Assembly: GCA_035503915.1 (NCBI GenBank)
Contig: DATJSU010000011.1
Coordinates: 124,001 to 188,000, forward strand
Source: DATJMJ01 sp035503915
Lineage (GTDB): Bacteria > Actinomycetota > Acidimicrobiia > Acidimicrobiales > Palsa-688
Direction of reading: 5' to 3'
Length of the DNA: 64,000 nt
Position 1 is the first letter of the stretch, and every line of letters begins with the position of its first letter. A program made the position numbers and the translations under genes. This document shows positions 55,241 through 64,000 of this stretch, one piece after another. The notes beneath the pieces were generated by a model. The model was given only the letters and a program-made list of their open reading frames with translations, was not told the DNA's origin and searched no databases.

Positions 55241-56374
55241 CTACTTGAACGCGCTGCGCAGGCGCGAAAGCAGGCCGGCCTCGGGAGGGCTGACGGCTTC
55301 GCCGCGGTCGGCAGCAAAGCGGCGAAGGAGCTCCTCTTGCGCGGGCGTGAGCTCGGTAGGGGTGTCCACGACGATCGTCACGACCAGGTCGCCCCGTCCC
55401 CGGCGTTGAAGGTGAGGGACGCCCCTACCCCGAAGCCGCGTCTCTTGGCCGTTGGGGCAGCCTGGCGGCACCGCGATATCTTCGGGGCCGTCGAGGGTTT
55501 CGATCTTGAGCTGCGCCCCGAGAGCAGCCTGCGCCATTGAAGCATGCACCGTCGCCCGGATGTCAGCGCCGTCCCTGGTCAGCATGGAATGAGGTCTGAC
55601 TCTCAAGTGGAGGTAGAGATCACCGCTTGGCCCACCACGCGGCCCGGCAGCACCTCGCCCCGTCAAGCGGAGCGTGGAGCCGTCGTCCACCCCGGCCGGC
55701 ACCTCGACGGTGTACGTGTGCTCGTCGGTTCGCCTGCCCTGGCCGCGGCAGTCTGTACAAGGCGAAGGGATTTGCTCGCCTGTGCCTCCACAACGGGGGC
55801 AAGGGCTCGAGGTGACCATTTGGCCGAGGAGCGACTGGCGGACGCGCCGGATCTCGCCGAGCCCGTTGCAAGAGGTACAAGTGACGGGCGTCGTGCCCGG
55901 GCGGGCACCGCTCCCACCGCAGGTTTCACACAGGGTCGCTGCTCTCACCGACACTTCCTTTTCGGCACCGAGTACGGCCTCCGAGAACTCGAGGTCGAGG
56001 ATGGATTCGACGTTCTCGCCCTGCAGCGGCCCTGCTCGCCTCGTCGCTGCCCGCCCACCAAAGGGGCTGGCACCACCAAAGAAAGCGTCGAAGATGTCCC
56101 CGAGGCCCGCACCTGCGAAGCCGGCAAAGGGGTCCCCGGCCCGCTGGCCGTCAGCGCCGAACATGTCGTACTGCCGGCGCCGCTCGGGGTCCTTCAGGGT
56201 TTCGTAGGCGCGGTTTACGAGCTTGAAGCGCTCCTCGTTGGCCTCCATCTCGGCAGGCGAGGCTGCGTGACGGTCCGGGTGGATCTCGCGGGCCAGCTTG
56301 CGGTAAGCACGCTTGATCTCGTCCTCGTTGGCCGTCCGGGTGACGCCGAGGATCTCGTAATAGTCCTCAGGCAT
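55241..56374 (-). CDS. dnaJ: Chaperone DnaJ
   Basis: 377 residues, full-length type I DnaJ. J domain with HPD in EIHPDRH, a Gly/Phe-rich stretch (FAGFAGAGLGDIFDAFFGG), four zinc motifs (CETCGGSG, CTSCNGLG, CPRCGGTG, CTDCRGQG) and the C-terminal substrate-binding domains. ATG 56374 overlaps the 3' end of hrcA by eight bases. In actinobacteria this HrcA-linked copy is usually the second DnaJ (dnaJ2). It stimulates DnaK ATPase. Confidence 0.96.
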   Translation of the reverse strand: MPEDYYEILGVTRTANEDEIKRAYRKLAREIHPDRHAASPAEMEANEERFKLVNRAYETLKDPERRRQYDMFGADGQRAGDPFAGFAGAGLGDIFDAFFGGASPFGGRAATRRAGPLQGENVESILDLEFSEAVLGAEKEVSVRAATLCETCGGSGARPGTTPVTCTSCNGLGEIRRVRQSLLGQMVTSSPCPRCGGTGEQIPSPCTDCRGQGRRTDEHTYTVEVPAGVDDGSTLRLTGRGAAGPRGGPSGDLYLHLRVRPHSMLTRDGADIRATVHASMAQAALGAQLKIETLDGPEDIAVPPGCPNGQETRLRGRGVPHLQRRGRGDLVVTIVVDTPTELTPAQEELLRRFAADRGEAVSPPEAGLLSRLRSAFK

Positions 56375-57452
56375 CGGCCCGCGCCTCGTTGACGGCAGGG
56401 GCGGGACGCGACCGGTGGTTGCCCTGGCGGGGCCGCCGTGCACGGTCGCCCTCGCTCAAGGCCTTGCCCAGCTTCTTGGAGACGACGGCAACCGCCGCCA
56501 ACGCTTGGTCGTAATGCATCCTTGTCGGTCCTAGTACACCCACCGTACCGACCCTTTCGCCGTCCACCGCGTAAGGTGCCACCACCACGGAACAGTCAGC
56601 AAGGGGTAGCACGCCGTGCTCGGCCCCGATCGCCACCGTGAGGCCGCGGTCCAAGACGTCCTTCAGCAAGGTCACGAGGACGAACTGCTCCTCGAGGATG
56701 GCAAGCACGTTCCTGATCGTGCCGACAGCGTCAAAGGCGGCCGCCATCCGAGCAGCGCCGCCGACAAAGACGTGCCGACCTGCTTCCTCGGGCTCAGGCG
56801 AGCGAAAGGCGTCAACTGCGCTCATCGCGAGGGCGTCTACGACCCCATCACCGGAAGCTACGGGCTGGCCCGCGCCGTCAAGCGGGCCGCCCGTGAGCAT
56901 TGCCGCTACGGCCGCCGACGCGCGCTCCACTTGCACTGCCGAAATCCCGACCACCATCTCGACCGAGCGCCTCTCGACATGCCCGCTGCTCAGGACCGCC
57001 ACTGCGAGAACATGGCGCGGAGCCAGTTGCACCAGCTGCACCGAGCGCACCCGGCCTGGTTCGGGCACACCGGGGGCAACTACGAGGGCGGCGTAGTCCG
57101 TGAGCTGAGAAAGCAGGCCGCTCGTTTCGGCCAGTGTGCGCTCGATCTCGCCGTGCTTGCGAGCGAAGAACATCCGGACGAGCTCTGCCTGCACCGGCCC
57201 GAGGGGGGACGGCCCAGCGAGGGAATCGACAAAAAACCTGTAGCCCTTGTCCGTCGGTACGCGCCCGGCGCTGGAATGCGGTTGGAAAAGGTAACCTTCC
57301 TGCTCCAGCACCGCCATGTCGTTGCGCACGGTCGCGGGCGAGACCGAGAGGTCGCCAAGTTGAGCGACATAAGCTGAGCTCACCGGCTGGGCCGTGCGTA
57401 TGTGGCATTCCACAACCGCACGAAGTATCGCTGCCTTGCGGTCGTCCAACAT
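56367..57452 (-). CDS. hrcA: Heat-inducible transcription repressor HrcA
   Basis: 361 residues. An N-terminal winged helix (RKAAILRAVVECHI; VSPATVRNDMAVLEQEGYLF; SSAGRVPTDKGYRFFVD) and a GAF-like C-terminal part (VVVAPYAVDG, VGVLGPTRMHYD) are complete. I use ATG 57452, since the in-frame GTG at 57461 lies inside the operator. It represses heat-shock genes with a CIRCE site, including its own operon with dnaJ and rsmE. Confidence 0.96.
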   Translation of the reverse strand: MLDDRKAAILRAVVECHIRTAQPVSSAYVAQLGDLSVSPATVRNDMAVLEQEGYLFQPHSSAGRVPTDKGYRFFVDSLAGPSPLGPVQAELVRMFFARKHGEIERTLAETSGLLSQLTDYAALVVAPGVPEPGRVRSVQLVQLAPRHVLAVAVLSSGHVERRSVEMVVGISAVQVERASAAVAAMLTGGPLDGAGQPVASGDGVVDALAMSAVDAFRSPEPEEAGRHVFVGGAARMAAAFDAVGTIRNVLAILEEQFVLVTLLKDVLDRGLTVAIGAEHGVLPLADCSVVVAPYAVDGERVGTVGVLGPTRMHYDQALAAVAVVSKKLGKALSEGDRARRPRQGNHRSRPAPAVNEARADA

Positions 57453-57486
57453 CGTTGGCACTCAAGGTTACCGAGTGCCAACGATG
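57450..57486 (-). promoter_or_regulatory. CIRCE operator, extended, covering the hrcA start codon
   Basis: The core TTGGCACTC-N9-GAGTGCCAA differs from the classic CIRCE (TTAGCACTC-N9-GAGTGCTAA) by one base per arm. The arms extend to 14 perfect bases each (CATCGTTGGCACTC and its complement), and the inner-side arm includes the hrcA ATG. So HrcA should block its own gene, and the RNA hairpin could also hide the start. Confidence 0.93.
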
Positions 57487-57587
57487 CGGTACTGCTACCC
57501 CGGCATTGGGCGGGGGCTTGCTTGCCGCCGGCGCGTAAATATGACTAAAGTTCTCAACAATTCGAGCACCTACAAACGGAGGTACCG

Positions 57588-59312
57588 GTGCCTGACCAGC
57601 TCATCAGTCCCCACGGAGGGGCTTTAGTCGACCTCGTCGTCGGGCGGGAGCGCGCCCAGGAGCTGAAGGAGCAGTCCCGCCAGTGGCCGTCGTGGGACTT
57701 GACACCTCGCCAGCTCTGCGACCTCGAGCTGATCGCCAACGGCGGTTTCTCGCCTCTCGTTGGGTTCCTCGGTGAGGACGATTACGACAGCGTTTGCGAG
57801 CGCATGCGCCTGGCCGACGGGACGCTTTGGCCAGTACCGGTGACCTTGGACATCAGCGAAGAAAAAGCGGCCGAACTGGCCCCCGGTACCACGCTGGCGC
57901 TCCGGGACCATGAGGGGGTCATGCTGGGCGCGCTCCACATTTCCGAGCTTTACCAGCCGGACAGGGAGCGGGAAGCAAAACTGGTTTTCGGTACCGATGA
58001 CAAAGTGCACCCCGGCGTCGCGTACCTGCTCGAGCGGTCGGGCCCCGTGTACATCGCGGGCAAGCTCGAGGTGCTGGCGCTGCCTGTGCACTACGACTAC
58101 AGGCCTTTGCGGCAAAGCCCTGCACAACTGCGTGCCCGCTTCGCAGACCTCGGCTGGAGCAAGATCGTTGCCTTCCAGACGCGCAACCCCATGCACCGAG
58201 CGCACGTCGAGCTCACTTTGCGAGCGGCTCGCCAGGTCGAAGCGAACCTCCTCATCCACCCCTCGGTCGGTATGACAAAGCCGGGCGACGTCGACCACCA
58301 CACTCGGGTCCGTTGCTACGAGGCTGTCCTCAAGGGTTACCCGCACGCGACGGCGAACCTGGCCCTACTGCCGCTTGCCATGCGAATGGGTGGGCCGAGA
58401 GAAGCCCTGTGGCACGCCATCATCCGCAAGAACTACGGGGCAACCCACCTCATTGTCGGCCGTGACCATGCCGGGCCCGGCAACGATTCCTCCGGCCGAC
58501 CCTTTTACGGGCCCTACGACGCGCAAGCGCTTTGCAACGAGCACGCCGAGGAACTTGGCGTCGGCATTGTCCCCTTCCAGCAGATGGTTTATGTCGAGGA
58601 CCGGGACGAGTACATGCCAGTCGACGAAGTGCCCCCGGGTGTGCGCACGCTCGACATCTCGGGCACAGAGTTGCGCCGGCGCCTCGCCGAGGGGAGAGAA
58701 ATCCCGTCCTGGTTCACTTATCCCGAAGTCGCCGCCGAACTGCGCAAGAGCTACCCGCCACGCTCGAGCCAAGGCTTCACCGTCTTCTTTACAGGTCTTT
58801 CCGGCGCTGGCAAGTCCACGGTCGCGAGCATCCTCCTCACCAAACTGCTGGAAGAAGGTGGCCGCCCGGTGACGCTCCTCGACGGCGACGTCGTGCGCAA
58901 ACACCTCTCGTCAGAGCTTGGGTTTTCCAAGGAGCACCGGGACATCAACATTCGCCGCATCGGCTGGGTCGCATCCGAGATAACCAAGAACGGCGGCATA
59001 GCGATCTGCGCCCCGATCGCGCCTTACGAAGCTGTGCGCAAGGAGGTGCGCCAGATGATAGAGCCCCTCGGCGGCTTCATCCTCGTGCACATCTCTACCC
59101 CGATCGAGGTCTGCGAAGCCCGCGACCGCAAGGGTCTCTACGCCAAGGCTCGGGCTGGGATAGTCAAGGAGTTCACTGGGGTTTCTGACCCCTACGAAGT
59201 CCCCGGGAGCGCCGAAGTCCGTATCGACACGACGAACGTAAGCGCCGAGTCAGCTGCTCAGCAGGTGGTCCTGCACCTCCAGACCGAGGGGTACCTGGGC
59301 AGGCCTTCCTAA
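57588..59312 (+). CDS. sat: Bifunctional sulfate adenylyltransferase / APS kinase
   Basis: 574 residues. The N-terminal ATP sulfurylase part (about 1-385) has QTRNPMHRAH (near 197) and GRDHAGPG. The C-terminal APS kinase part (about 395-574) has the P-loop GLSGAGKS (near 404), the DGD motif in LLDGDVVR, and RDINIRRIGWV. Together they turn sulfate and ATP into APS and then PAPS, for sulfur assimilation or sulfation. The gene is single; no cysD/cysN or reductase genes are near. GTG start with an ACGGAGG ribosome site. Confidence 0.95.
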   Translation: MPDQLISPHGGALVDLVVGRERAQELKEQSRQWPSWDLTPRQLCDLELIANGGFSPLVGFLGEDDYDSVCERMRLADGTLWPVPVTLDISEEKAAELAPGTTLALRDHEGVMLGALHISELYQPDREREAKLVFGTDDKVHPGVAYLLERSGPVYIAGKLEVLALPVHYDYRPLRQSPAQLRARFADLGWSKIVAFQTRNPMHRAHVELTLRAARQVEANLLIHPSVGMTKPGDVDHHTRVRCYEAVLKGYPHATANLALLPLAMRMGGPREALWHAIIRKNYGATHLIVGRDHAGPGNDSSGRPFYGPYDAQALCNEHAEELGVGIVPFQQMVYVEDRDEYMPVDEVPPGVRTLDISGTELRRRLAEGREIPSWFTYPEVAAELRKSYPPRSSQGFTVFFTGLSGAGKSTVASILLTKLLEEGGRPVTLLDGDVVRKHLSSELGFSKEHRDINIRRIGWVASEITKNGGIAICAPIAPYEAVRKEVRQMIEPLGGFILVHISTPIEVCEARDRKGLYAKARAGIVKEFTGVSDPYEVPGSAEVRIDTTNVSAESAAQQVVLHLQTEGYLGRPS

Positions 59313-59390
59313 GCCTTAGATAGCTTTTTGGGGCAGGTTCCCCAAGTCACCCGGCCTTTGCCACGCACGCCTTATCGCTAGCGTGGCGCA

Positions 59391-60980
59391 ATGGCTGTGC
59401 CCGGAGCACCTGTAAGCCTGAGCCGGCGACGGTTGCTCCGGTTGGGCGGCATCGGCGCGGCTGCAGTGGTGTTGGACGCCTGGGCCGGTGGGCGCCGGCT
59501 CGCAACCGCGCCAGCAGCGAAGGCGCTCACCGGCCGGGATTGGTCTCGTCTGGCAAAGCAATTGTCTGGGCATCTTTCCTTGCCGAGCAGCCCTTCCTAC
59601 GGGACGGACCTTGAGCTCTACGACCCTCGCTTCGACGTAGTGCACCCTGCCGGCATCGCGTTTTGCGCGAACAAGTTCGACGTCGCCCGCTGCGTCAGTT
59701 TCGCTCGAGAGCACCGCCTGGCCCTCGCCCCTCGTTCGGGGGGCCATAGCTATGGGGGGTACTCGACCACCACGGGCCTTGTCATAGACCTGGGCAAGAT
59801 GTCTTCCATTTTGGTTCGCGTTGATGACAGGTCGGCAGTTATCGGGGCAGGGGCCAGCTTGATCGACGTTTACTCCAGCCTCGCAGCGCAGGGCGTGTCT
59901 ATACCAGCGGGCTCGTGCCCGACGGTGGGCATAGCCGGGCTTGCCCTTGGTGGCGGGATCGGCGTACTTGGCCGAATGTTCGGCCTCACTTGCGACCACA
60001 TCACTCGGCTGGAGCTCGTTACCGCCGCCGGCGACATCGTCCAAGCGAGCCCGGCAACAAACCCGGACCTCTACTGGGCCTGCCGCGGCGGGGGAGGGGG
60101 CAACTTCGGGGTCGTCACGAAGTTCGAGTTCGCAACCTTTCCGGTCATGCCGCTGCACCTGTTCAGCCTCGACTGGCCATGGGCCTCATCAGCAGCTCTG
60201 CTGCCGGCATGGCTCGAGTGGGTCTCGTCCGCCCCTCATGAAATGTGGTCCAACTTGTCTTTCGCCGCCACGCCCGGGTACGCCGAACCAACAGCGCACG
60301 TCGGCGGTGTGTGGGCCGGCGGGACCTCGGGGGCACAAGTCGAGATCTCGAAATTGATATCCGCGGTTGGCCAACCGTCGGCGTGGTCGCTGGCTGAAAA
60401 TGACTTCAAGAGAGCGATGTTCATTGAGGCTGGCTGTGAGGACCTGTCTCAGGTGGAGTGCCACCTCGCGGGCACGGGCCCGGGTGGCGAGCTCCCTCGC
60501 AGCGTTCTCCTGGCGAAGTCGGACATGATCAACGGGCCCTTGAGCACCTCGGGCGTGGACGCCGTGCTCAAGGGCATCAGGCAGCGCCAGGCCGAAGGCG
60601 CGGGAGGCTCGGTCCTGTTCGACTCGTGGGGTGGGGCGATCGGCCGAGTGCCTGTGAGCGCGACTGCCTTTGTCCATCGTAGGGCAATCGCTTCGGCACA
60701 GTACCTGGCCGAATTTGGCCCCGCTGCCTCACCAGCCGCGCTCGCCGCGGCGCGATCTTGGCTCGAGGAATGGTACGCGTCGCTCCGGCCCTACATGAGC
60801 GGCGAGGCTTACCAAAACTACATCGACCCGCAATTACCCGATTGGGCCCATGCCTACTACGGCTCCAACCTCCCTCGCCTCGAGCAGGTCAAAGCGAGGT
60901 GGGACCCTGACAACGTCTTTCATTTCGCTCAGAGCATCCCCTTAGCTCCCCTGCCGAGATCCAGCACGAGTTCTCGGTGA
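59391..60980 (+). CDS. Tat-exported FAD-binding oxidoreductase (BBE-like)
   Basis: 529 residues. A twin-arginine signal (SRRRLLRLGG, then a hydrophobic run) indicates export of a folded protein. The FAD domain (PF01565) carries both covalent flavin sites of the berberine-bridge group: His in RSGGHSYGG (near 119) and Cys in GSCPTVGIAG (near 176). The BBE C-terminus is present (NYIDPQL, AYYGSNLPRLEQVK, WDPDNVF). It probably oxidises sugars, alkaloids or other alcohols outside the cytoplasm; the exact substrate is unknown. Confidence 0.9.
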   Translation: MAVPGAPVSLSRRRLLRLGGIGAAAVVLDAWAGGRRLATAPAAKALTGRDWSRLAKQLSGHLSLPSSPSYGTDLELYDPRFDVVHPAGIAFCANKFDVARCVSFAREHRLALAPRSGGHSYGGYSTTTGLVIDLGKMSSILVRVDDRSAVIGAGASLIDVYSSLAAQGVSIPAGSCPTVGIAGLALGGGIGVLGRMFGLTCDHITRLELVTAAGDIVQASPATNPDLYWACRGGGGGNFGVVTKFEFATFPVMPLHLFSLDWPWASSAALLPAWLEWVSSAPHEMWSNLSFAATPGYAEPTAHVGGVWAGGTSGAQVEISKLISAVGQPSAWSLAENDFKRAMFIEAGCEDLSQVECHLAGTGPGGELPRSVLLAKSDMINGPLSTSGVDAVLKGIRQRQAEGAGGSVLFDSWGGAIGRVPVSATAFVHRRAIASAQYLAEFGPAASPAALAAARSWLEEWYASLRPYMSGEAYQNYIDPQLPDWAHAYYGSNLPRLEQVKARWDPDNVFHFAQSIPLAPLPRSSTSSR

Positions 60981-60999
60981 CCGAGCTCCACCCTCACTG

Positions 61000-62808
61000 C
61001 TAGCTGTCCAAGCGCAGCGCCTGGATAAAAGCTTCCTGGGGTACCTCGACGCGGCCGATGTTCTTCATCCGCTTCTTGCCCTCTCTTTGCTTTTCGAGGA
61101 GCTTGCGCTTGCGCGTGATATCGCCGCCGTAACACTTGGCGAGGACGTCCTTGCGCTTTGCCTTGACCGTCTCCCGGGCGACGATCTTGCCAGCGACAGC
61201 TGCCTGTATCGGCACGTCAAAAAGCTGGCGCGGGATGAGCTCGCGCAGTTTTTCGGTCATCCTGCGGCCGTACTCCATCATGTCGGAGCGGTGGACAATT
61301 GCGCTGAAAGCGTCGACAGGGAGCCCGTTCAAGAGGATGTCGATCTTGACCAGCTCGCCGGGGAAAAACCCGGCCGGCTCGTAGTCGAGGCTCGCATACC
61401 CCTTGGTGCGGCTCTTGAGAGCGTCGAAGAAGTCCATAACGACTTCCGCAAGCGGGATCTTGTAGACAAGCTCAACGCGCTCGGGCGACAGGTATTCCAT
61501 GCGGAGCATTTCCCCTCGCCTGCTCTGGCAAAGGTCCATCACTGCTCCCGTGTGCTCGGACGGCAACAGCATCGTCGCCTGTATGTAAGGCTCTTCTATC
61601 AGTTGGACCTTCTGCGGCGCGGGCATCTCGGCGGGGCTGTGGAGGCGCACCTCGCTCCCATCGGTCAGCTTTGCGAGGTACTCGACGCTCGGGGCGGTGG
61701 CGATCAGCGAAAGGTCAAACTCCCTTTCCAGCCGCTCGCGGACGATGTCCATGTGGAGCAGGCCGAGAAAACCGCAGCGAAAACCAAACCCCAGGGCAGC
61801 AGACGTCTCAGGCTGGTAGGAGACGGAGGCATCGCTGAGGCGTAATTTCTCCAAGGAATCACGCAAGGACTCGAACTCGTCCCCGTCAACTGGGTAAAGG
61901 CCGCAGAAGACCATGGGTTTTGGCTCTTGGTACCCCTCGAGCGCCTTGGAGGCTGGGCGCGCCGCCTCGGTGACGGTTTCGCCGCTCCGGGCTTCGCCGA
62001 CATCCTTTATGCCCGCGATCAGGTAGCCGACCTCGCCCGGCCCGAGGCTTTGCACTTCAGTTATCGCGGGCAGGCGGAGGCCGATCTCTTCGACCTCGTG
62101 TGCCCTGCCTGTCTGCATGAACCGCAGGCGTGTCCCGCCCTGGAGGATCCCGTTGACGACTCGTACGGCGCTGATGACCCCCCGGTACTGGTCGTAGTAG
62201 GAGTCAAAGATGAGCGCCTGCAGCGGCGCCTCGGGGTCGCCCTTGGGCGAGGGGATGCGGTCGCAGATGGCATCGAGGAGCTCGGGGACCCCGTCGCCCG
62301 TCTTGGCGGAGACCCGGAGGATCTCCGAGGCCGGTATGCCGAGAACGGAGTCGATTTCGGCGGCGCAGCGGTCGGGGTCGGCGGCAGGCAGGTCGATCTT
62401 GTTGAGCACCGCGACGATCTCGAGGTCGTGCTCGAGGGCGAGGTACGCGTGAGCGAGAGTCTGGGCCTCGATGCCCTGGGCAGCGTCCACGAGCAGCACG
62501 ACACCCTCGCAAGCCGCCAGGCTGCGGCTCACCTCGTACCCGAAGTCGACGTGGCCAGGCGTGTCGATCAGGTGGACCGTGTAGCCCTTCCAGTACACCC
62601 GGACGTTCTGCGCCTTGATCGTGATGCCCCGCTCCCGCTCTATGTCCATCGAGTCGAGGTACTGGTCCCGCATCTCCCTCGGGCTCACGGCTCCCGTCAG
62701 CTCCAGGACTCGGTCGGACAGGGTGGACTTGCCGTGGTCGATATGGGCCACGATGGAGAGGTTGCGGATCTTCTCCGGCGGAGCCGGCGTGGAGGGGAGC
62801 GTGCTCAT
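61000..62808 (-). CDS. lepA: Elongation factor 4 (LepA)
   Basis: 602 residues. GTPase motifs AHIDHGKST (about 21-29), DTPGHVDF and NKID are followed by EF-G-like domains and the LepA-specific C-terminus (YEPAGFFPGELVKIDILLNG; AKCYGGDITRKRKLLEKQ). Full length. It acts on the ribosome in back-translocation or assembly. It is divergent from rpsT with under 100 bases between, a common actinobacterial arrangement. Confidence 0.97.
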   Translation of the reverse strand: MSTLPSTPAPPEKIRNLSIVAHIDHGKSTLSDRVLELTGAVSPREMRDQYLDSMDIERERGITIKAQNVRVYWKGYTVHLIDTPGHVDFGYEVSRSLAACEGVVLLVDAAQGIEAQTLAHAYLALEHDLEIVAVLNKIDLPAADPDRCAAEIDSVLGIPASEILRVSAKTGDGVPELLDAICDRIPSPKGDPEAPLQALIFDSYYDQYRGVISAVRVVNGILQGGTRLRFMQTGRAHEVEEIGLRLPAITEVQSLGPGEVGYLIAGIKDVGEARSGETVTEAARPASKALEGYQEPKPMVFCGLYPVDGDEFESLRDSLEKLRLSDASVSYQPETSAALGFGFRCGFLGLLHMDIVRERLEREFDLSLIATAPSVEYLAKLTDGSEVRLHSPAEMPAPQKVQLIEEPYIQATMLLPSEHTGAVMDLCQSRRGEMLRMEYLSPERVELVYKIPLAEVVMDFFDALKSRTKGYASLDYEPAGFFPGELVKIDILLNGLPVDAFSAIVHRSDMMEYGRRMTEKLRELIPRQLFDVPIQAAVAGKIVARETVKAKRKDVLAKCYGGDITRKRKLLEKQREGKKRMKNIGRVEVPQEAFIQALRLDS

Positions 62809-62906
62809 GTTTTCCGGCTTCCCAGTTTGGCCTACCGGGGAGAGGCGGCCGTGCGAGGGGCGTCTTGGTGGCCAGGCCGCGAGCAGCTGCTAAGCTGCAA
62901 CACCCT

Positions 62907-63296
62907 GTGGCGAACATCAAAAGCCAGATCAAGCGTATTCGCACGAACGAGAAGGCCCGGCAGCGCAACAAGGCCGCCAAGGCCGAAGTAAAGACGCGCA
63001 TCAAGGCGGCTATCTACACGGCGGAAAGCGGGGCCGAAGACGCGGCCGAGTATTTGCAGACAGCCGTCAAGCGGCTCGACAAGGCCGCAGCCAGGGGCAT
63101 CATCCACCGTAACCAGGCGGCTAACCGCAAGTCAGCACTGATGAGGAGAGCTCATCTCGCTGCTGTGGCAGTGGGAGCCGGCGGGCCCTCGGCCGACAGC
63201 GCGGCTGAAGTGGCGGCTGAGGAGGACCCAGAGCCCCAAGCGAGCGAGGAGATCTCTGCGCCCACGCGGGCGCGTCGCTCGCGCACCTCCAAGTAG
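62907..63296 (+). CDS. rpsT: 30S ribosomal protein S20 with C-terminal extension
   Basis: 129 residues from GTG 62907 (VANIKSQIKRIRTNEKARQR). The S20 body, including KAAARGIIHRNQAANRKSAL, ends near residue 87, the usual family length. About 40 more residues follow, first Ala/Gly-rich, then acidic (EVAAEEDPEPQASEE) and finally Arg-rich (RARRSRTSK). The extension is in frame with no stop between, so it is part of the protein as encoded. Confidence 0.94.
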   Translation: MANIKSQIKRIRTNEKARQRNKAAKAEVKTRIKAAIYTAESGAEDAAEYLQTAVKRLDKAAARGIIHRNQAANRKSALMRRAHLAAVAVGAGGPSADSAAEVAAEEDPEPQASEEISAPTRARRSRTSK

Positions 63297-63330
63297 CACC
63301 TCTCGCCGGGGCCTTCCCGCCCTCCTCGCT

Positions 63331-64000
63331 TCACACCCTCCCGCTGCCGGTGCCCCCCGCTCGGGCGCTCCCAGCTCGGGCGCCCGCAGCAGCCCCGCCT
63401 CGAGCCGCCCTCGAAAGCCTGCAGAGCCTAGCCACAAGGACCTCTAAGACCAGGTCCGGCTTCCACTCCAGTTTTCCCTTGAGCGCCAGCTCGGAACCTG
63501 CGAGCAGGATGATCGCCTCCCCGCTCCCGGAAGGGCCGAGCCGCCGGGCAGCATCGAGGGCCTTCTTTGCCGGGAAAGTGCTCCGCCCCTTGGGGATCCC
63601 GAGGGCCTCGGCCGCCTGCGCCTCCGAAGTCATGGAAGGGGACTGCACCCGCAGGACGTTGGCGAAGTGCCGCTGCAGGATCGCGAGCACAACCAGCGGG
63701 TGCCGGGCGCCGGCGTCCAGGAGACGATGAAGAAGCCTGAGAGCAGCCTCTACGTCCCCCTGGTCGATCGCGTCCGTCAAGTCCCAAGGCGGGACTGAGC
63801 CTGGTTGCCCGAGGTAAGGGGCAAGTTCGGCCTCGCCGACGCGAGCGCCCGGTCCATATGCTGCCTCGAGGACCGCCAGGATCGAGCTCAGCCTGTTCAA
63901 GTCCTCTCCTAGGTGCGCCTCCACGAGCGCGGCCGCGGGGGCGGCAAGCTTGACCGAGGCCCGTGCCAGGCGTTCGGCTACCCAGCCGTGCGCTTCCCGG
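63331..64000 (-). CDS. holA: DNA polymerase III subunit delta, 5' end outside window
   Basis: The minus-strand frame is open to the window edge (about 222 codons of a usual ~330). Recognisable are VEAHLGEDLNRLSSILAVLE, the DLTDAIDQGDVEAALRLLHR hinge region and the C-terminal domain ending in KPDLVLEVLVARLCRL. The N-terminal AAA-like part is missing because of the edge. It loads the sliding clamp as part of the clamp loader. It is convergent with rpsT, as in many actinobacteria. Confidence 0.9.
   Translation of the reverse strand, partial: REAHGWVAERLARASVKLAAPAAALVEAHLGEDLNRLSSILAVLEAAYGPGARVGEAELAPYLGQPGSVPPWDLTDAIDQGDVEAALRLLHRLLDAGARHPLVVLAILQRHFANVLRVQSPSMTSEAQAAEALGIPKGRSTFPAKKALDAARRLGPSGSGEAIILLAGSELALKGKLEWKPDLVLEVLVARLCRLSRAARGGAAAGARAGSARAGGTGSGRV

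Overview
The window is high-GC DNA of an actinobacterium. The best guess, an inference, is class Acidimicrobiia or a close relative. The right-hand core carries the actinobacterial arrangements hrcA-dnaJ-rsmE and lepA / rpsT / holA, a CIRCE operator, two sigma/tRNA-type housekeeping loci and many GTG starts. The accessory part carries large secreted proteins with Thr/Pro tails and GYW-type repeats of the kind common in that class. No rRNA and no CRISPR array were seen.

Left region (1-24.6 kb). A tightly coupled minus-strand operon encodes a cyclic-nucleotide-binding protein, a response-regulator/nucleotidyl-cyclase fusion, a LolD-type ABC ATPase and a membrane histidine kinase that runs off the window. 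Next come a phytoene-desaturase-like oxidoreductase and a secreted COG4315-type repeat protein, both flanked by relics of ABC transporter genes. Two convergent genes with long Thr/Pro/Ser tails follow; one is an intact membrane HD-GYP c-di-GMP phosphodiesterase. Divergent from it is a four-gene operon with PelF-like and PelG-like proteins, probably for an exopolysaccharide. Beyond it lies a 965-residue secreted protein whose C-terminus has the sequence signature of the anthrax edema factor / ExoY nucleotidyl cyclase fold. Then come a tyrosine phosphatase, an adenine deaminase, a tiny membrane protein and a short-chain dehydrogenase.

Middle region (24.7-50.7 kb). This holds a UBP zinc-finger protein, a 1766-residue surface protein (lectin-like head, ten Ig-like repeats, six GYW repeats), and an IS630 element that has cut a DUF4432-type gene upstream of a UroD-family methyltransferase-like gene. 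A decayed rifampin phosphotransferase gene still keeps its rifamycin-associated element. A LuxR-type ATPase regulator, tRNA-Glu, an XRE regulator divergent from a DHA2 exporter, a pair of PH-domain membrane proteins, a broken GAF-GGDEF-EAL gene and a secreted beta-helix protein follow. A tRNA-Gln gene has duplicated copies of its 3' end, one of them about 1 kb away, enclosing a truncated gene.

Right region (50.7-64 kb). Mostly core genes: a Gfo/Idh/MocA oxidoreductase, gltX, a sigma-70 factor, rsmE, dnaJ, hrcA with CIRCE, a fused sulfate adenylyltransferase/APS kinase, a Tat-exported berberine-bridge-type flavoprotein, lepA, rpsT and a partial holA.

Two themes stand out. One is nucleotide second messengers: a class III cyclase with its receptor, an intact HD-GYP and a decayed GGDEF-EAL protein near a Pel-like locus, and an exported ExoY-like cyclase. 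The other is gene decay: at least six broken genes or relics lie left of 50.7 kb, and none was seen in the right-hand core block.
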